DNA of 18,930 nucleotides. Origin: Peptacetobacter sp900539645 (GTDB taxonomy: Bacteria > Bacillota > Clostridia > Peptostreptococcales > Peptostreptococcaceae). The notes below the pieces were generated by a model. It was not told the DNA's origin. It made no database searches and saw nothing but the letters and a program-made list of their open reading frames with translations. A program made the position numbers and the translations under genes. Location of the stretch: NCBI RefSeq assembly GCF_047807365.1, contig NZ_JBLOUI010000043.1, forward strand, positions 1 to 18,930, in the 5' to 3' direction. The first letter of the stretch is position 1; every line of letters starts with the position of its first letter. Of the stretch, positions 1 through 7,543 are shown piece by piece.

Positions 1-110
1 CTAAAAGAGGATTAATAAGTTGCTTAGATTATTATATGAAATTGAACCGCGGAGTGCCGAACGGCACGCTCCGTGGTGTGAGAGGGGCTACAAGTTAGCC
101 CCTACTTAAT
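1..110 (+). mobile_element. Group II intron, 3' end (domains V and VI)
   Basis: Bases 44-80 fold as a group II intron domain V: 46-54 pairs with 69-77, a two-base bulge (CG, 67-68) follows, then 55-58 pairs with 63-66 under the GAAC tetraloop 59-62. Domain VI follows: GGGGCTA (84-90) pairs with TAGCCCC (96-102), and A104 is left unpaired as the expected branch-point adenosine. By analogy with related introns that end TACTCGAT, the intron ends near base 110 (TACTTAAT). In frame 1 the first bases read L-K-E-D-stop (stop 13-15), which could be the last residues of the intron-encoded reverse transcriptase/maturase, since such ORFs usually stop shortly before domain V. The rest of the intron lies upstream of the window. 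The fold was done by eye; the family is known, the exact class is not assigned. Confidence 0.82.
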
Positions 111-200
111 TATATATCAGAATGAAAGAACTAAAAAATTCTTAAATGTATTAAAAAATAGAGATGAATTAATATAATTAAAAATTTAAAAATAGGCATG

Positions 201-232
201 AAAAAAGGAACTCGGGGTAAGTTCCTTTTTTC
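201..232 (+). terminator. Rho-independent terminator
   Basis: GGAACT (207-212) pairs with AGTTCC (220-225) over a 7-base loop. The stem is preceded by six A and followed by six T, so it could work in both directions. It lies about 90 bases after the intron end and probably terminates transcription from an upstream gene or from the intron. Confidence 0.8.
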
Positions 233-263
233 TAGTGTGAAAACTTCCGTAATTTTCACACTA
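233..263. repeat. Perfect 11-bp inverted repeat
   Basis: TAGTGTGAAAA (233-243) and TTTTCACACTA (253-263) are exact reverse complements around a 9-base spacer (244-252). It directly follows a terminator and has no T-tract of its own. It could be a second hairpin, a protein-binding dyad or the remnant of insertion-sequence ends; I do not recognise the family. Confidence 0.65.
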
Positions 264-279
264 AATTCAATAAACATAA

Positions 280-345
280 AATATATCCCTTTGAAAGGGT
301 ACTGGGAATAGATATATTAACTAACTGGGGTTACCAGGGGGATAA
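280..345. repeat. Cluster of small hairpins, unknown role
   Basis: AATATATC (280-287) is complementary to GATATATT (311-318) and encloses an inner dyad CCCTTTGAAAGGG (287-299). A few bases later GGTTA and TAACC flank a G-rich loop (about 319-347). This looks like structured RNA or decayed mobile DNA. I could not match it to a known riboswitch consensus. Confidence 0.35.
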
Positions 346-349
346 CCTT

Positions 350-780
350 AATTAAATTTTAACAAAAAATCATTAAAAAATCAATGAATATTTATTATAA
401 AGTTAAATAAATATAAATTTGTCAATTAGAGTAAGAAAAATTTAATATTGTATTTATCTATAGATGATAAAATACAAATAGTATATTTGTATAATAATGT
501 ATACAAGATTAACGTTTTCTTGTAAAGAATTTAAAATTTATATCTAAATGTTGAAATTTAAACAAATTTAGTATGAAAAAATTTAAAAGGTATAGCATGT
601 AATAACAAAATTATCTATAATAAAATATTATTATATACGCTTTAAAAGATATAAAAATACCTGTAATTATGTTAAAAAAATAACTTTAAAAATGAATTTA
701 ATAAGAAGAAATTTAATTGCATTGAAAAAATAAAATTCAAATAAGAAAGTGACAAATATTATAATCATATATTTTTAAAA
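350..780. other. Gene-free AT-rich stretch
   Basis: No reading frame with a ribosome binding site, no RNA gene and no repeat that I can support. Composition is extremely A/T rich. It separates the mobile-element remnants on the left from the cysteine desulfurase promoter. Confidence 0.6.
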
Positions 781-798
781 GTGAAAATATGATATAAT
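770..798 (+). promoter_or_regulatory. Probable promoter of the cysteine desulfurase-thiI operon
   Basis: A perfect -10 box TATAAT lies at 793-798, about 45 bases before the ATG at 845. The -35 region (about 770-775, TATTTT) is poor, so only the -10 is convincing. Confidence 0.45.
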
Positions 799-844
799 TA
801 AATGATATGTTTAAATACTTTTTAAGCGAGGAAAGGTGTTATCA

Positions 845-1999
845 ATGGGAATATATTTAGATAATAGTGCGACTACAAAACCATATCAGGAAGTAGTTGA
901 TAGTATGGTTAAAGCACTTACAGAAGACTATGAAAACCCATCTGCAGCGCACAGAATGGGTATGAAAATAGAAAAGAATATAAAAGATATAAGAAGAAAT
1001 ATCGCTAAGACTCTTGGAGCTAAGGAAAAAGAGATTGTATTTACTTCTGGTGGAACAGAATGCAACAATATGATTATCAGAAGTTGTGCAAATCTCAATA
1101 AGCAGAGAGGAAGACATATAATATCTACTTCTATAGAGCATCCATCTGTTTTAAATACCTTAGAGGACTTAGAAAAAGACGGATTTGAAGTTACATATCT
1201 TCCTGTAAATTCTGAAGGAAAGATAAGTATAGAGGATGTAGAGAAGAGTTTAAGAGAAGATACTATTTTAGTGAGCATTATGTTTGTAAATAACGAGGTT
1301 GGAAGTATTCAGCCGATAAAGGAAATAGGCAACTTACTAAAAAATAGAAAGAATAAAGTATTTTTCCATGTAGATGCTGTTCAGGGATATGGAAAGGTAG
1401 AATTTAGACCATCTAGATACAATATAGATTTTATGAGCGTCAGTGCCCATAAAATACATGGTCCAAAGGGAATAGGATTTATGTATATGAAGGATGGAAA
1501 TAATTTTAAGCCACTTGTAACTGGTGGAGGTCAGGAAAGTAATTTAAGATCTGGAACAGAAAATGTGCCTGGAATATACGGCATGGGAGCTGCAGTATCA
1601 AAATTATTCTCTGATTTAAATGGATCTATAGAAAAAATGAATTCGTTGAAGAATGTTTTAAAAGAAGAGATATTAAAAAATATAGAGGGTGTTAAGATAA
1701 ATTCTCCGGAAGATGGAGTTTGTCATATATTAAATGTATCTTTTGAAGATGTAAGAGGAGAAGTGCTTTTACATTATCTTGAACAGAAGGAAGTATATGT
1801 ATCTACAGGTTCTGCTTGTTCATCAAAGAAAAAGGGAAGTCATGTGCTAAATGCTATGGGACTTACATCAGATGAGATAGAAGGAGCAATAAGATTTAGT
1901 TTATCTGATATGAATACAGAAGAAGAAATAGTTAAGGCTGTAGAGATATTAAAGGATTCTGTTGAGGATTTAAGAAAGATAATCAGAATAAGAAAATAA
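845..1999 (+). CDS. Cysteine desulfurase (NifS/IscS family)
   Basis: A PLP-dependent class V aminotransferase-fold enzyme that removes sulfur from L-cysteine as an enzyme-bound persulfide, giving alanine. The 384-residue protein shows the family landmarks in order: LDNSATT at the N-terminus, SGGTECNN for cofactor binding, HVDAVQ, SAHKIHGPKG with the Schiff-base lysine K203, SGTENV, and the mobile loop STGSACSS with catalytic C325. Length is normal. I start at ATG 845 because AGGAAAGG (829-836) sits eight bases before it; the in-frame GTG at 836 overlaps that Shine-Dalgarno. It is followed 55 bases later by thiI, so it is probably the dedicated sulfur donor for tRNA thiolation, like Bacillus subtilis NifZ, rather than a general Fe-S enzyme: no iscU, sufU or iscR is adjacent. 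The specialised role is inferred from context; the enzyme class is nearly certain. Confidence 0.95.
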   Translation: MGIYLDNSATTKPYQEVVDSMVKALTEDYENPSAAHRMGMKIEKNIKDIRRNIAKTLGAKEKEIVFTSGGTECNNMIIRSCANLNKQRGRHIISTSIEHPSVLNTLEDLEKDGFEVTYLPVNSEGKISIEDVEKSLREDTILVSIMFVNNEVGSIQPIKEIGNLLKNRKNKVFFHVDAVQGYGKVEFRPSRYNIDFMSVSAHKIHGPKGIGFMYMKDGNNFKPLVTGGGQESNLRSGTENVPGIYGMGAAVSKLFSDLNGSIEKMNSLKNVLKEEILKNIEGVKINSPEDGVCHILNVSFEDVRGEVLLHYLEQKEVYVSTGSACSSKKKGSHVLNAMGLTSDEIEGAIRFSLSDMNTEEEIVKAVEILKDSVEDLRKIIRIRK

Positions 2000-2054
2000 T
2001 TAAAATACAAAGGTTAGAGAAAATATAAAAAAATAATTGAAAAGAGGTGCCGAT

Positions 2055-3230
2055 TTGTACAATATATTAATAGTTAAATACGGAGAAATAGGAGTAAAAG
2101 GAAAAAATAGATACCTTTTCGAAAATAAGCTTATAAAAAATATAAAAAATATGCTTAAACCACTAGGTGAATACAATGTTTACAAAGAATACGGAAGAAT
2201 ATACGTTGATGTAAACGACGACGATTATGAAGAAGTAATGGAAGAAGTTAGAAAAGTTTTTGGTATAGTAGGAGTTTGTCCAGGAGTAAAAGCTGAAAAA
2301 GACTACGATGTACTAAAAGCTACAGCTTTAAAATTAATCGAAAAGAAAATAGAAGAAGGTGCTAAAACTTTCAAAGTTGAATCAAGAAGAGGAGATAAAT
2401 CTCTTCCACTTACATCTCAGGAAATGAGTATAGATATTGGTGGATATATACTTTCTAATGTTAAAGACAGAATAAAAGTTGATGTTAGAAATCCAGAAGT
2501 TAAAGTTAGATGTGAGTACAGAGAGTTAAATACTATGGTTTATACAGACTCTGTACCAGGTTATGGTGGATTACCAATGGGAACTGCTGGTAAAGCTATG
2601 TCACTTCTTTCAGGTGGTATAGACAGCCCAGTAGCTACTTGGATGGTTGCTAAGAGAGGTATGGATATAGAATGTATCCACTTCCACACATATCCATTCA
2701 CTAGTGAAAGATCTAGAGAAAAAGTTTTAGACTTAGCTAGAACTCTTTCAAGATACTGTGGACCAATAAAAGTACATTGCTGTAATATACTTGAGATAGA
2801 AAAAGAAATAACTGAAAAATTAAATAGAGAAGAAACTACTATACATTCAAGAAGATTTATGATGATGATAACTCAGAGATTAGCTGAGCAGAGACATTGT
2901 CAGGCTATAGTTACAGGTGAAAGTATAGGGCAGGTTGCATCTCAGACTATATACGGATTAACTTGTACTAATGCAGTTTGTAGTTTACCAGTATTTAGAC
3001 CGCTTATAGCTATGGATAAATCTGATATAATTGATATAGCTCAAGAAATAGGTACTTATGACATATCTATAGTTCCAGAAGAAGATTGCTGTAGTGTATT
3101 TGCTCCTAAGAAACCTATAACAAAACCTAAATTAGAAAGAATAGAAAAATCAGAAGAAAAATTAGATATAGAAGCACTTATAGAAGGTGCTATGGCAACT
3201 ATTGAAACAATAGTTTGCGAAGTAGAATAA
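2055..3230 (+). CDS. thiI: tRNA 4-thiouridine synthetase ThiI (no rhodanese domain)
   Basis: Adenylates uridine 8 of tRNA and replaces its oxygen with sulfur from a cysteine desulfurase; in some bacteria it also serves thiazole synthesis. The 391-residue protein has an N-terminal ferredoxin-like region (YNILIVKYGEIGVKGKNR), a THUMP domain to about residue 165, and a PP-loop ATPase domain with SGGIDSP at 186-192. A conserved D-C-C motif (C345, C346) follows near the C-terminus. It stops there: the C-terminal rhodanese domain of Escherichia coli ThiI is absent, as in Bacillus, so the upstream desulfurase probably hands sulfur over directly. The start is TTG 2055, seven codons inside a longer frame, because AGAGGTG (2043-2049) precedes it at 5 bases and the conserved N-terminus begins there. 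TTG is a weak start and may keep the level low. Confidence 0.93.
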   Translation: MYNILIVKYGEIGVKGKNRYLFENKLIKNIKNMLKPLGEYNVYKEYGRIYVDVNDDDYEEVMEEVRKVFGIVGVCPGVKAEKDYDVLKATALKLIEKKIEEGAKTFKVESRRGDKSLPLTSQEMSIDIGGYILSNVKDRIKVDVRNPEVKVRCEYRELNTMVYTDSVPGYGGLPMGTAGKAMSLLSGGIDSPVATWMVAKRGMDIECIHFHTYPFTSERSREKVLDLARTLSRYCGPIKVHCCNILEIEKEITEKLNREETTIHSRRFMMMITQRLAEQRHCQAIVTGESIGQVASQTIYGLTCTNAVCSLPVFRPLIAMDKSDIIDIAQEIGTYDISIVPEEDCCSVFAPKKPITKPKLERIEKSEEKLDIEALIEGAMATIETIVCEVE

Positions 3231-3238
3231 TATAAAAA

Positions 3239-3284
3239 TAAAAGACTCATCGTCCAAAGTTAATTGGATTGATGAGTCTTTTTG
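3239..3284. terminator. Bidirectional terminator, thiI / nitroreductase
   Basis: AAAGACTCATC (3241-3251) pairs with GATGAGTCTTT (3271-3281), extended inside by TCCAA (3253-3257) with TTGGA (3264-3268). T-tracts lie on both strands. It sits between two convergent genes and can end both. Confidence 0.88.
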
Positions 3285-3287
3285 TAA

Positions 3288-3833
3288 TTATTTAAAAGAA
3301 ACTAAATCTTTAACTTCTAATCTTTCTGGAGCAGCTTTAGCTTCACCATCTCTGTATCCAACAGCTACAAGTGCCATTACATTTTCTTCTTCTGGAATTT
3401 CGCATATTTCTTTAACTTTTTTATCGTCAAATATTCCAAGAACAACACTTCCAACACCTTCATTATAAGCAGATAAGCAGAATGTCTGACAAGCTATACC
3501 TGCATCAAATACTTCCCAACGGTCTTCTTTAGAAGTAGAGAAGCTACCATCTTCTTCGTATCCGCTTTTTTTACCTACAGCAGTAAGTACTACTAGAGCA
3601 GGAGCTCTTTTTATTGTTTTCTCGTTAAATACAAAGTTCATAACAGCTTCTTCAGCTACTTTAGTTTTTATATCAGTATCTTCTATTATATGATATCTTG
3701 CAGTCTGAGAATTTTTCCATGATGGAGCAAATCTAGCTAATTCAATTATTTTTTCAAAAGTTTCATGAGAAATCTTTTCTTCAGTAAATTTTCTGACACT
3801 TCTTCTTTCTTTTACACAGTTTTCAAAGTTCAT
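3288..3833 (-). CDS. Nitroreductase family flavoprotein
   Basis: Likely an FMN-dependent NAD(P)H oxidoreductase reducing nitro compounds, quinones or related acceptors; the true substrate cannot be told from sequence. The 181-residue protein has the typical N-terminal RRSVRKF FMN-phosphate contact (about residues 10-16), the FAPSWKNSQ segment (about 35-43), and the C-terminal GVGSVVLGIF region that lines the flavin in this family. Length is normal for the small, dimeric clostridial members. Strong Shine-Dalgarno GAGAGGGG just upstream of the ATG. It is transcribed alone: a pflA terminator lies upstream and a shared terminator downstream. Family assignment is firm; a redox-balancing role beside the pfl genes is only a guess. 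Confidence 0.88.
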   Translation of the reverse strand: MNFENCVKERRSVRKFTEEKISHETFEKIIELARFAPSWKNSQTARYHIIEDTDIKTKVAEEAVMNFVFNEKTIKRAPALVVLTAVGKKSGYEEDGSFSTSKEDRWEVFDAGIACQTFCLSAYNEGVGSVVLGIFDDKKVKEICEIPEEENVMALVAVGYRDGEAKAAPERLEVKDLVSFK

Positions 3834-3878
3834 ATGAATATCCCCTCTCTATTTTAAATATATAATTGTTTACTTCTA

Positions 3879-3907
3879 ATTATAATTATATTATAAATTT
3901 CTGATAA
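3879..3907 (-). promoter_or_regulatory. Candidate promoter of the nitroreductase gene
   Basis: On the minus strand TTATCA (3907-3902) and TATAAT (3884-3879) are separated by 17 bases. This puts transcription start about 40 bases before the ATG. The region is A/T rich, so chance matches are possible. Confidence 0.45.
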
Positions 3908-3926
3908 AAACTATTATTATAGATAT

Positions 3927-3959
3927 AAAAAATCCCCAACCAAAAGTAGATTGGGGATT
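3927..3959 (-). terminator. Terminator after pflA
   Basis: Read on the minus strand, AATCCCCAA (3959-3951) pairs with TTGGGGATT (3939-3931) over an 11-base loop and is followed by a run of T. It begins five bases after the pflA stop codon and ends the pflB-pflA transcript. Confidence 0.9.
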
Positions 3960-3963
3960 AAAA

Positions 3964-4704
3964 TTAATCAAATTTGTTGTATACTTCGACACCATATTTT
4001 TCTATGATATCTTTAGCTCTTTTTACATCTTCATCCTCAGCCTGAGGAACTCCCTCAAGAGGATATTTTAGTCCAAGTTCTTCCCATTTGTGAACACCTA
4101 AAGTGTGATAAGGAAGGATTTCAAAACGGTCTACATTGTGTAGAGTAGATACAAATTCACCCATTTTGTTTAGGTTTTCTTCTGAATCTGTAACCCCAGG
4201 AACAAGAACATGTCTTATCCAAACAGGGATGTTTTTTTCATCAAGATATCTAGCAAATTCTATAGCTGAATTTATATCGATTCCAGCAAGTGATTTTGCA
4301 TCTTCAGGAATCATATGTTTTAGATCTAAAAGAACTGTGTCGGTTAGTTCTAGTATATGTGCTATATCAGTTGCTTTAGTGCATCCTGATGTATCTAAAC
4401 AAGTATTTAATCCGTTTTTCTTTGCTTCTTTAAATAATTCATATAAGAATTCAGGCTGTGCAGTAGCTTCACCACCAGAGGCAGTAAGTCCACCACCAGA
4501 AAACTCCATATATGTTTTATATTTTAAAGCATCTTGAACTACTTCTTCAGCTGTCTTTTCAGTACCGCCATTTTTATTCCATGTATCTCTATTATGACAG
4601 TATTTACATCTTAAAGGGCAACCCTGTAAAAAGACTATATATCTTATTCCGGGACCGTCTACGGTCCCGAAAGTTTCTATTGAATGTATTCTACCTTTTA
4701 CCAT
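3964..4704 (-). CDS. pflA: Pyruvate formate-lyase activating enzyme (radical SAM)
   Basis: Uses a [4Fe-4S] cluster and S-adenosylmethionine to abstract hydrogen from the catalytic glycine of PflB, creating the glycyl radical that makes the lyase active under anaerobic conditions. The 246-residue protein carries the radical SAM motif C29-x3-C33-x2-C36 (GCPLRCKYCHN), preceded by TVDGPGIR near the N-terminus as in all PflA proteins, and a GGGLTASGGEA segment that contacts SAM. Length is standard. It follows pflB by 46 bases on the same strand with no promoter between, so the two are one transcript. Its ribosome binding site AGAAAGG lies inside an intergenic hairpin (4715-4735), so its translation may be limited relative to pflB. 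Confidence 0.96.
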   Translation of the reverse strand: MVKGRIHSIETFGTVDGPGIRYIVFLQGCPLRCKYCHNRDTWNKNGGTEKTAEEVVQDALKYKTYMEFSGGGLTASGGEATAQPEFLYELFKEAKKNGLNTCLDTSGCTKATDIAHILELTDTVLLDLKHMIPEDAKSLAGIDINSAIEFARYLDEKNIPVWIRHVLVPGVTDSEENLNKMGEFVSTLHNVDRFEILPYHTLGVHKWEELGLKYPLEGVPQAEDEDVKRAKDIIEKYGVEVYNKFD

Positions 4705-4714
4705 TTAAACCAAG

Positions 4715-4752
4715 CCTTTCTGCCAATCAGAAAGGATAAGTTGTTTCTGATT
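4715..4752 (-). promoter_or_regulatory. Candidate RNA switch in the pflB-pflA gap
   Basis: In transcript order segment 1 is AATCAGAAA (4752-4744, starting inside the pflB stop codon), segment 2 is CCTTTCTGATT (4735-4725), and segment 3 is CAGAAAGG (4722-4715), which contains the pflA Shine-Dalgarno. Segment 2 can pair with segment 1 (9 bp) or with segment 3 (8 bp, 5-base loop), but not fully with both. Pairing 2:3 hides the ribosome binding site; pairing 1:2 frees it. The complementarity is exact; the regulatory function is inference. Confidence 0.55.
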
Positions 4753-6985
4753 AAGCCATTTTGTTGTGGAATGTTCTGTTTATAACGTCTAACTGCTGTT
4801 CTCTAGTTAATTTTATGAAGTTAACTGCGTATCCAGAAACCCTAACTGTTAACTGTGGGTATTTTTCTGGGTGTTCCATAGCATCTTCAAGAGTAGCTCT
4901 GTCAAATACGTTAACATTTAGGTGATGAGCTCTCTGAGCAAAGTATCCATCTAACATAGCTGAAAGGTTAGTTACTCTTTCGTCCATGTCTTTACCTAAA
5001 GATTTTGGTACTATTGAGAATGTATTTGATATACCATCCTGAGAATATTCGTATGGAAGTTTAGCAACTGAAGCTAGAGAAGCTAAAGCACCGCTGTTAT
5101 CTCTTCCGTGCATTGGGTTAGCACCTGGAGCAAATGGTTCACCAGCTCTTCTTCCGTCTGGAGTGTTACCAGTTTTCTTACCGTAAACAACGTTTGAAGT
5201 TATTGTTAATATTGACTGAGTTGGGTAAGAGTTTCTGTAAGTTTTGTTTTTCTTTATTTTTTCCATAACGTCTTTAACTATGAATACAGCTATTTCATCA
5301 GCTCTATCATCGTTGTTTCCGTATTTTGGATAATCTCCTTCAACTTCGAAGTCAACTGCTATTCCGTCTTCGTTTCTTATAGTTTTAACTTTAGCGTATT
5401 TTATAGCTGATAATGAGTCAACACAAACTGATAAACCAGCCATACCACAAGCCATAGTTCTAAATACATCTCTATCATGAAGAGCCATTTCTAGTGCTTC
5501 ATAAGAGTATTTATCGTGCATGTAATGTATAACATTTAATGTATTTACATATAATTTTGCTAACCAATCAGTGAATAAGTCGAATTTTGACATTACTTCA
5601 TCGTAATCTAAGTATTCAGAAGTTATTGGTTCGAATTTAGGTCCTACCTGAGCACCTGATTTTTCATCAACCCCACCGTTTATAGAGTAAAGTAGAGTTT
5701 TAGCTACGTTAACTCTTGCTCCGAAGAACTGCATCTGTTTACCTATTCTCATTGCAGATACACAGCAAGCTATACCGTAGTCATCTCCCCAGTATTCTCT
5801 CATTAAGTCATCATTTTCGTACTGTATTGAACTAGTGTCTATAGATACTTTTGAGCAGAAATCTTTGAATCCCTGAGGAAGTCTAGTAGACCAAAGTACT
5901 GTTAAGTTTGGTTCTGGTGATGGTCCAAGAGTGTAAAGAGTGTTAAGAACTCTGAATGAGTTTTTAGTTACTAATGTTCTACCATCTATTCCCATACCAC
6001 CTATTGATTCAGTTACCCAAGTTGGGTCTCCTGAGAATAATTCATTGTATTCTGGAGTTCTAAGGAATCTAACCATTCTTAATTTCATAACAAAGTGGTC
6101 CATTAATTCCTGTATTTCTTCTTCTGTTATTGTTCCAGCTTTTAAATCTCTTTCAAAGTATATATCAAGGAAAGTAGAAGTTCTACCTAATGACATTGCA
6201 GCACCATTCTGATCTTTAACTGCTGCAAGATATCCGAAGTATAACCACTGAACAGCTTCTTTTGAGTTTTCAGCTGGTCTAGATATATCAAATCCGTAGC
6301 TTTCACCCATTCTTTTTAATGCTTCTAAAGCGTTTATCTGTTCAGATATTTCTTCTCTTAATCTTATTGTATCTTCATCTATTGTTGATAGCTCTAAAGA
6401 ATCTTTCTGAGCCATTTTGTCTTCTATTAATTTGTCTACACCGTAAAGAGCAACTCTTCTGTAGTCTCCTATTATTCTACCTCTTCCGTAAGCATCTGGA
6501 AGACCAGTTATTATACCAGATTTTCTGCATGCTCTCATTTCTTTAGTATAAGCATCGAAAACACCCTGGTTGTGAGTTTTTCTATATTTAGTGAATATTT
6601 TAGATACTTCTGGATCTAATTCATATCCATAAGCTTTACAAGAATTTTCTACCATTCTTATACCACCGTAAGGCATTATAGCTCTTTTTAAAGGAGCATC
6701 TGTCTGAAGCCCTACTATCTGTTCTAACTCTTTGTCTATGTATCCTGGTTTGTAAGCATCTATTGCTGTTATAGTTGTAGTGTCAACATCAAGAGTTCCA
6801 CCATTAGCTATTTCTTTTTTACAAAGATCAGCAACTTCATCCCATAATTTTTTAGTTCTTTCTGATTCTCCTGCTAAGAAAGAAGCATCTCCTTCATAAG
6901 GAGTGTAGTTTAACTGGATAAAATCTCTAACGTCTATTTCTTTATTCCAGTTTCCAGTTTTAAAACCATTCCAAGCTGTAGTCAT
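4751..6985 (-). CDS. pflB: Formate C-acetyltransferase (pyruvate formate-lyase)
   Basis: Glycyl-radical enzyme that splits pyruvate with CoA into acetyl-CoA and formate, a main step of anaerobic sugar fermentation in the cytoplasm. The 744-residue protein has the paired active-site cysteines C407-C408 (GIACCVS) and the C-terminal glycyl-radical loop RVSGYAV with G718, 27 residues from the end. Length is close to the usual 740-760 residues and all catalytic residues are present, so it should be active once PflA modifies it. It starts at ATG 6985 behind a strong GGAGG (minus strand, 6997-6993) and heads a two-gene operon with pflA. No formate transporter lies beside it. Near-optimal ribosome binding site and simple codon use suggest high expression. 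Confidence 0.98.
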   Translation of the reverse strand: MTTAWNGFKTGNWNKEIDVRDFIQLNYTPYEGDASFLAGESERTKKLWDEVADLCKKEIANGGTLDVDTTTITAIDAYKPGYIDKELEQIVGLQTDAPLKRAIMPYGGIRMVENSCKAYGYELDPEVSKIFTKYRKTHNQGVFDAYTKEMRACRKSGIITGLPDAYGRGRIIGDYRRVALYGVDKLIEDKMAQKDSLELSTIDEDTIRLREEISEQINALEALKRMGESYGFDISRPAENSKEAVQWLYFGYLAAVKDQNGAAMSLGRTSTFLDIYFERDLKAGTITEEEIQELMDHFVMKLRMVRFLRTPEYNELFSGDPTWVTESIGGMGIDGRTLVTKNSFRVLNTLYTLGPSPEPNLTVLWSTRLPQGFKDFCSKVSIDTSSIQYENDDLMREYWGDDYGIACCVSAMRIGKQMQFFGARVNVAKTLLYSINGGVDEKSGAQVGPKFEPITSEYLDYDEVMSKFDLFTDWLAKLYVNTLNVIHYMHDKYSYEALEMALHDRDVFRTMACGMAGLSVCVDSLSAIKYAKVKTIRNEDGIAVDFEVEGDYPKYGNNDDRADEIAVFIVKDVMEKIKKNKTYRNSYPTQSILTITSNVVYGKKTGNTPDGRRAGEPFAPGANPMHGRDNSGALASLASVAKLPYEYSQDGISNTFSIVPKSLGKDMDERVTNLSAMLDGYFAQRAHHLNVNVFDRATLEDAMEHPEKYPQLTVRVSGYAVNFIKLTREQQLDVINRTFHNKMA

Positions 6986-7008
6986 TTGGTTACCTCCGTA
7001 ATAAAAAA

Positions 7009-7036
7009 ATTATATAAAAAATAAAATAATCTGCAA
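7009..7036 (-). promoter_or_regulatory. Candidate pflB promoter
   Basis: Minus strand: TTGCAG (7036-7031), 16 bases, TATAAT (7014-7009). Transcription would start only about 17 bases before the ATG, leaving a short leader. Other A/T-rich -10-like boxes lie further upstream, so more than one promoter is possible. Confidence 0.45.
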
Positions 7037-7039
7037 TTG

Positions 7040-7472
7040 TTATATTACCATAAATTTTACATATTGTATACACGAAAATACAAATATTTTTATATATTTT
7101 TTGAAAAATGTTTACATTATATATAGAAAAAAGTGATATATATAGTAAAAATATATATAATTTCAGAAAACTCTGATTTTGATTATAAAAAAATATATAA
7201 GTATAAAAATAAAATTATCTGCATAAAATATGATTTTTATTTAGTAATAATAACATTGCTTATGATATACCCCTTTTAAAAAAGACTCAAACAGAAATAA
7301 ATAAAAATGATAAAAGATATCAAATAATAATATGTTATATCTGATTAAAAAAACAAAAATAAGACCTAAAAAATAATAAAAAAATAATATTCGATACATT
7401 TCGAACTATGTGAAAAACATTTTTTCTAGATGCTTGAGAGTGTTATACGAAAGTTTATTTTGACGTTTTAGG
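7040..7472. other. Gene-free divergent regulatory region pflB / DEAD-box gene
   Basis: About 430 bases of very A/T-rich DNA between divergent genes with no supported ORF. It holds a small dyad TCAGA-AAAC-TCTGA (about 7163-7176) and TTCGA-N6-TCGAA (7390-7405). I found no convincing Rex, Fnr or CcpA consensus site. Confidence 0.5.
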
Positions 7473-7501
7473 TTTACATAAGTTCTGTAAGGGTATATAA
7501 T
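7473..7501 (+). promoter_or_regulatory. Sigma-A type promoter of the DEAD-box helicase gene
   Basis: TTTACA (7473-7478), a 17-base spacer and TATAAT (7496-7501). Transcription should begin near 7508, giving a leader of about 36 bases. A TTGACG at 7460 is too far from the -10 to be the -35. Confidence 0.75.
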
Positions 7502-7543
7502 AGAAAAGTTAGTATTTAGATTAGAGACGGAAAGGAATTATTT

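Noticed and set aside
280..350. Possible c-di-GMP or other riboswitch (GGGGTTACC-like segment)
   Set aside because: The remaining conserved parts of the GEMM-I and GEMM-II consensus are absent and no gene follows within 490 bases.
836..844. GTG start at 836 for the cysteine desulfurase
   Set aside because: It overlaps the only good Shine-Dalgarno; ATG 845 fits the conserved N-terminus and spacing.
2037..2054. TTG start at 2037 for thiI
   Set aside because: It would place the Shine-Dalgarno inside the coding region and add residues not found in ThiI; TTG 2055 fits.
7460..7465. TTGACG as -35 of the helicase promoter
   Set aside because: It is 30 bases from the TATAAT at 7496; TTTACA at 7473 has the correct 17-base spacing.
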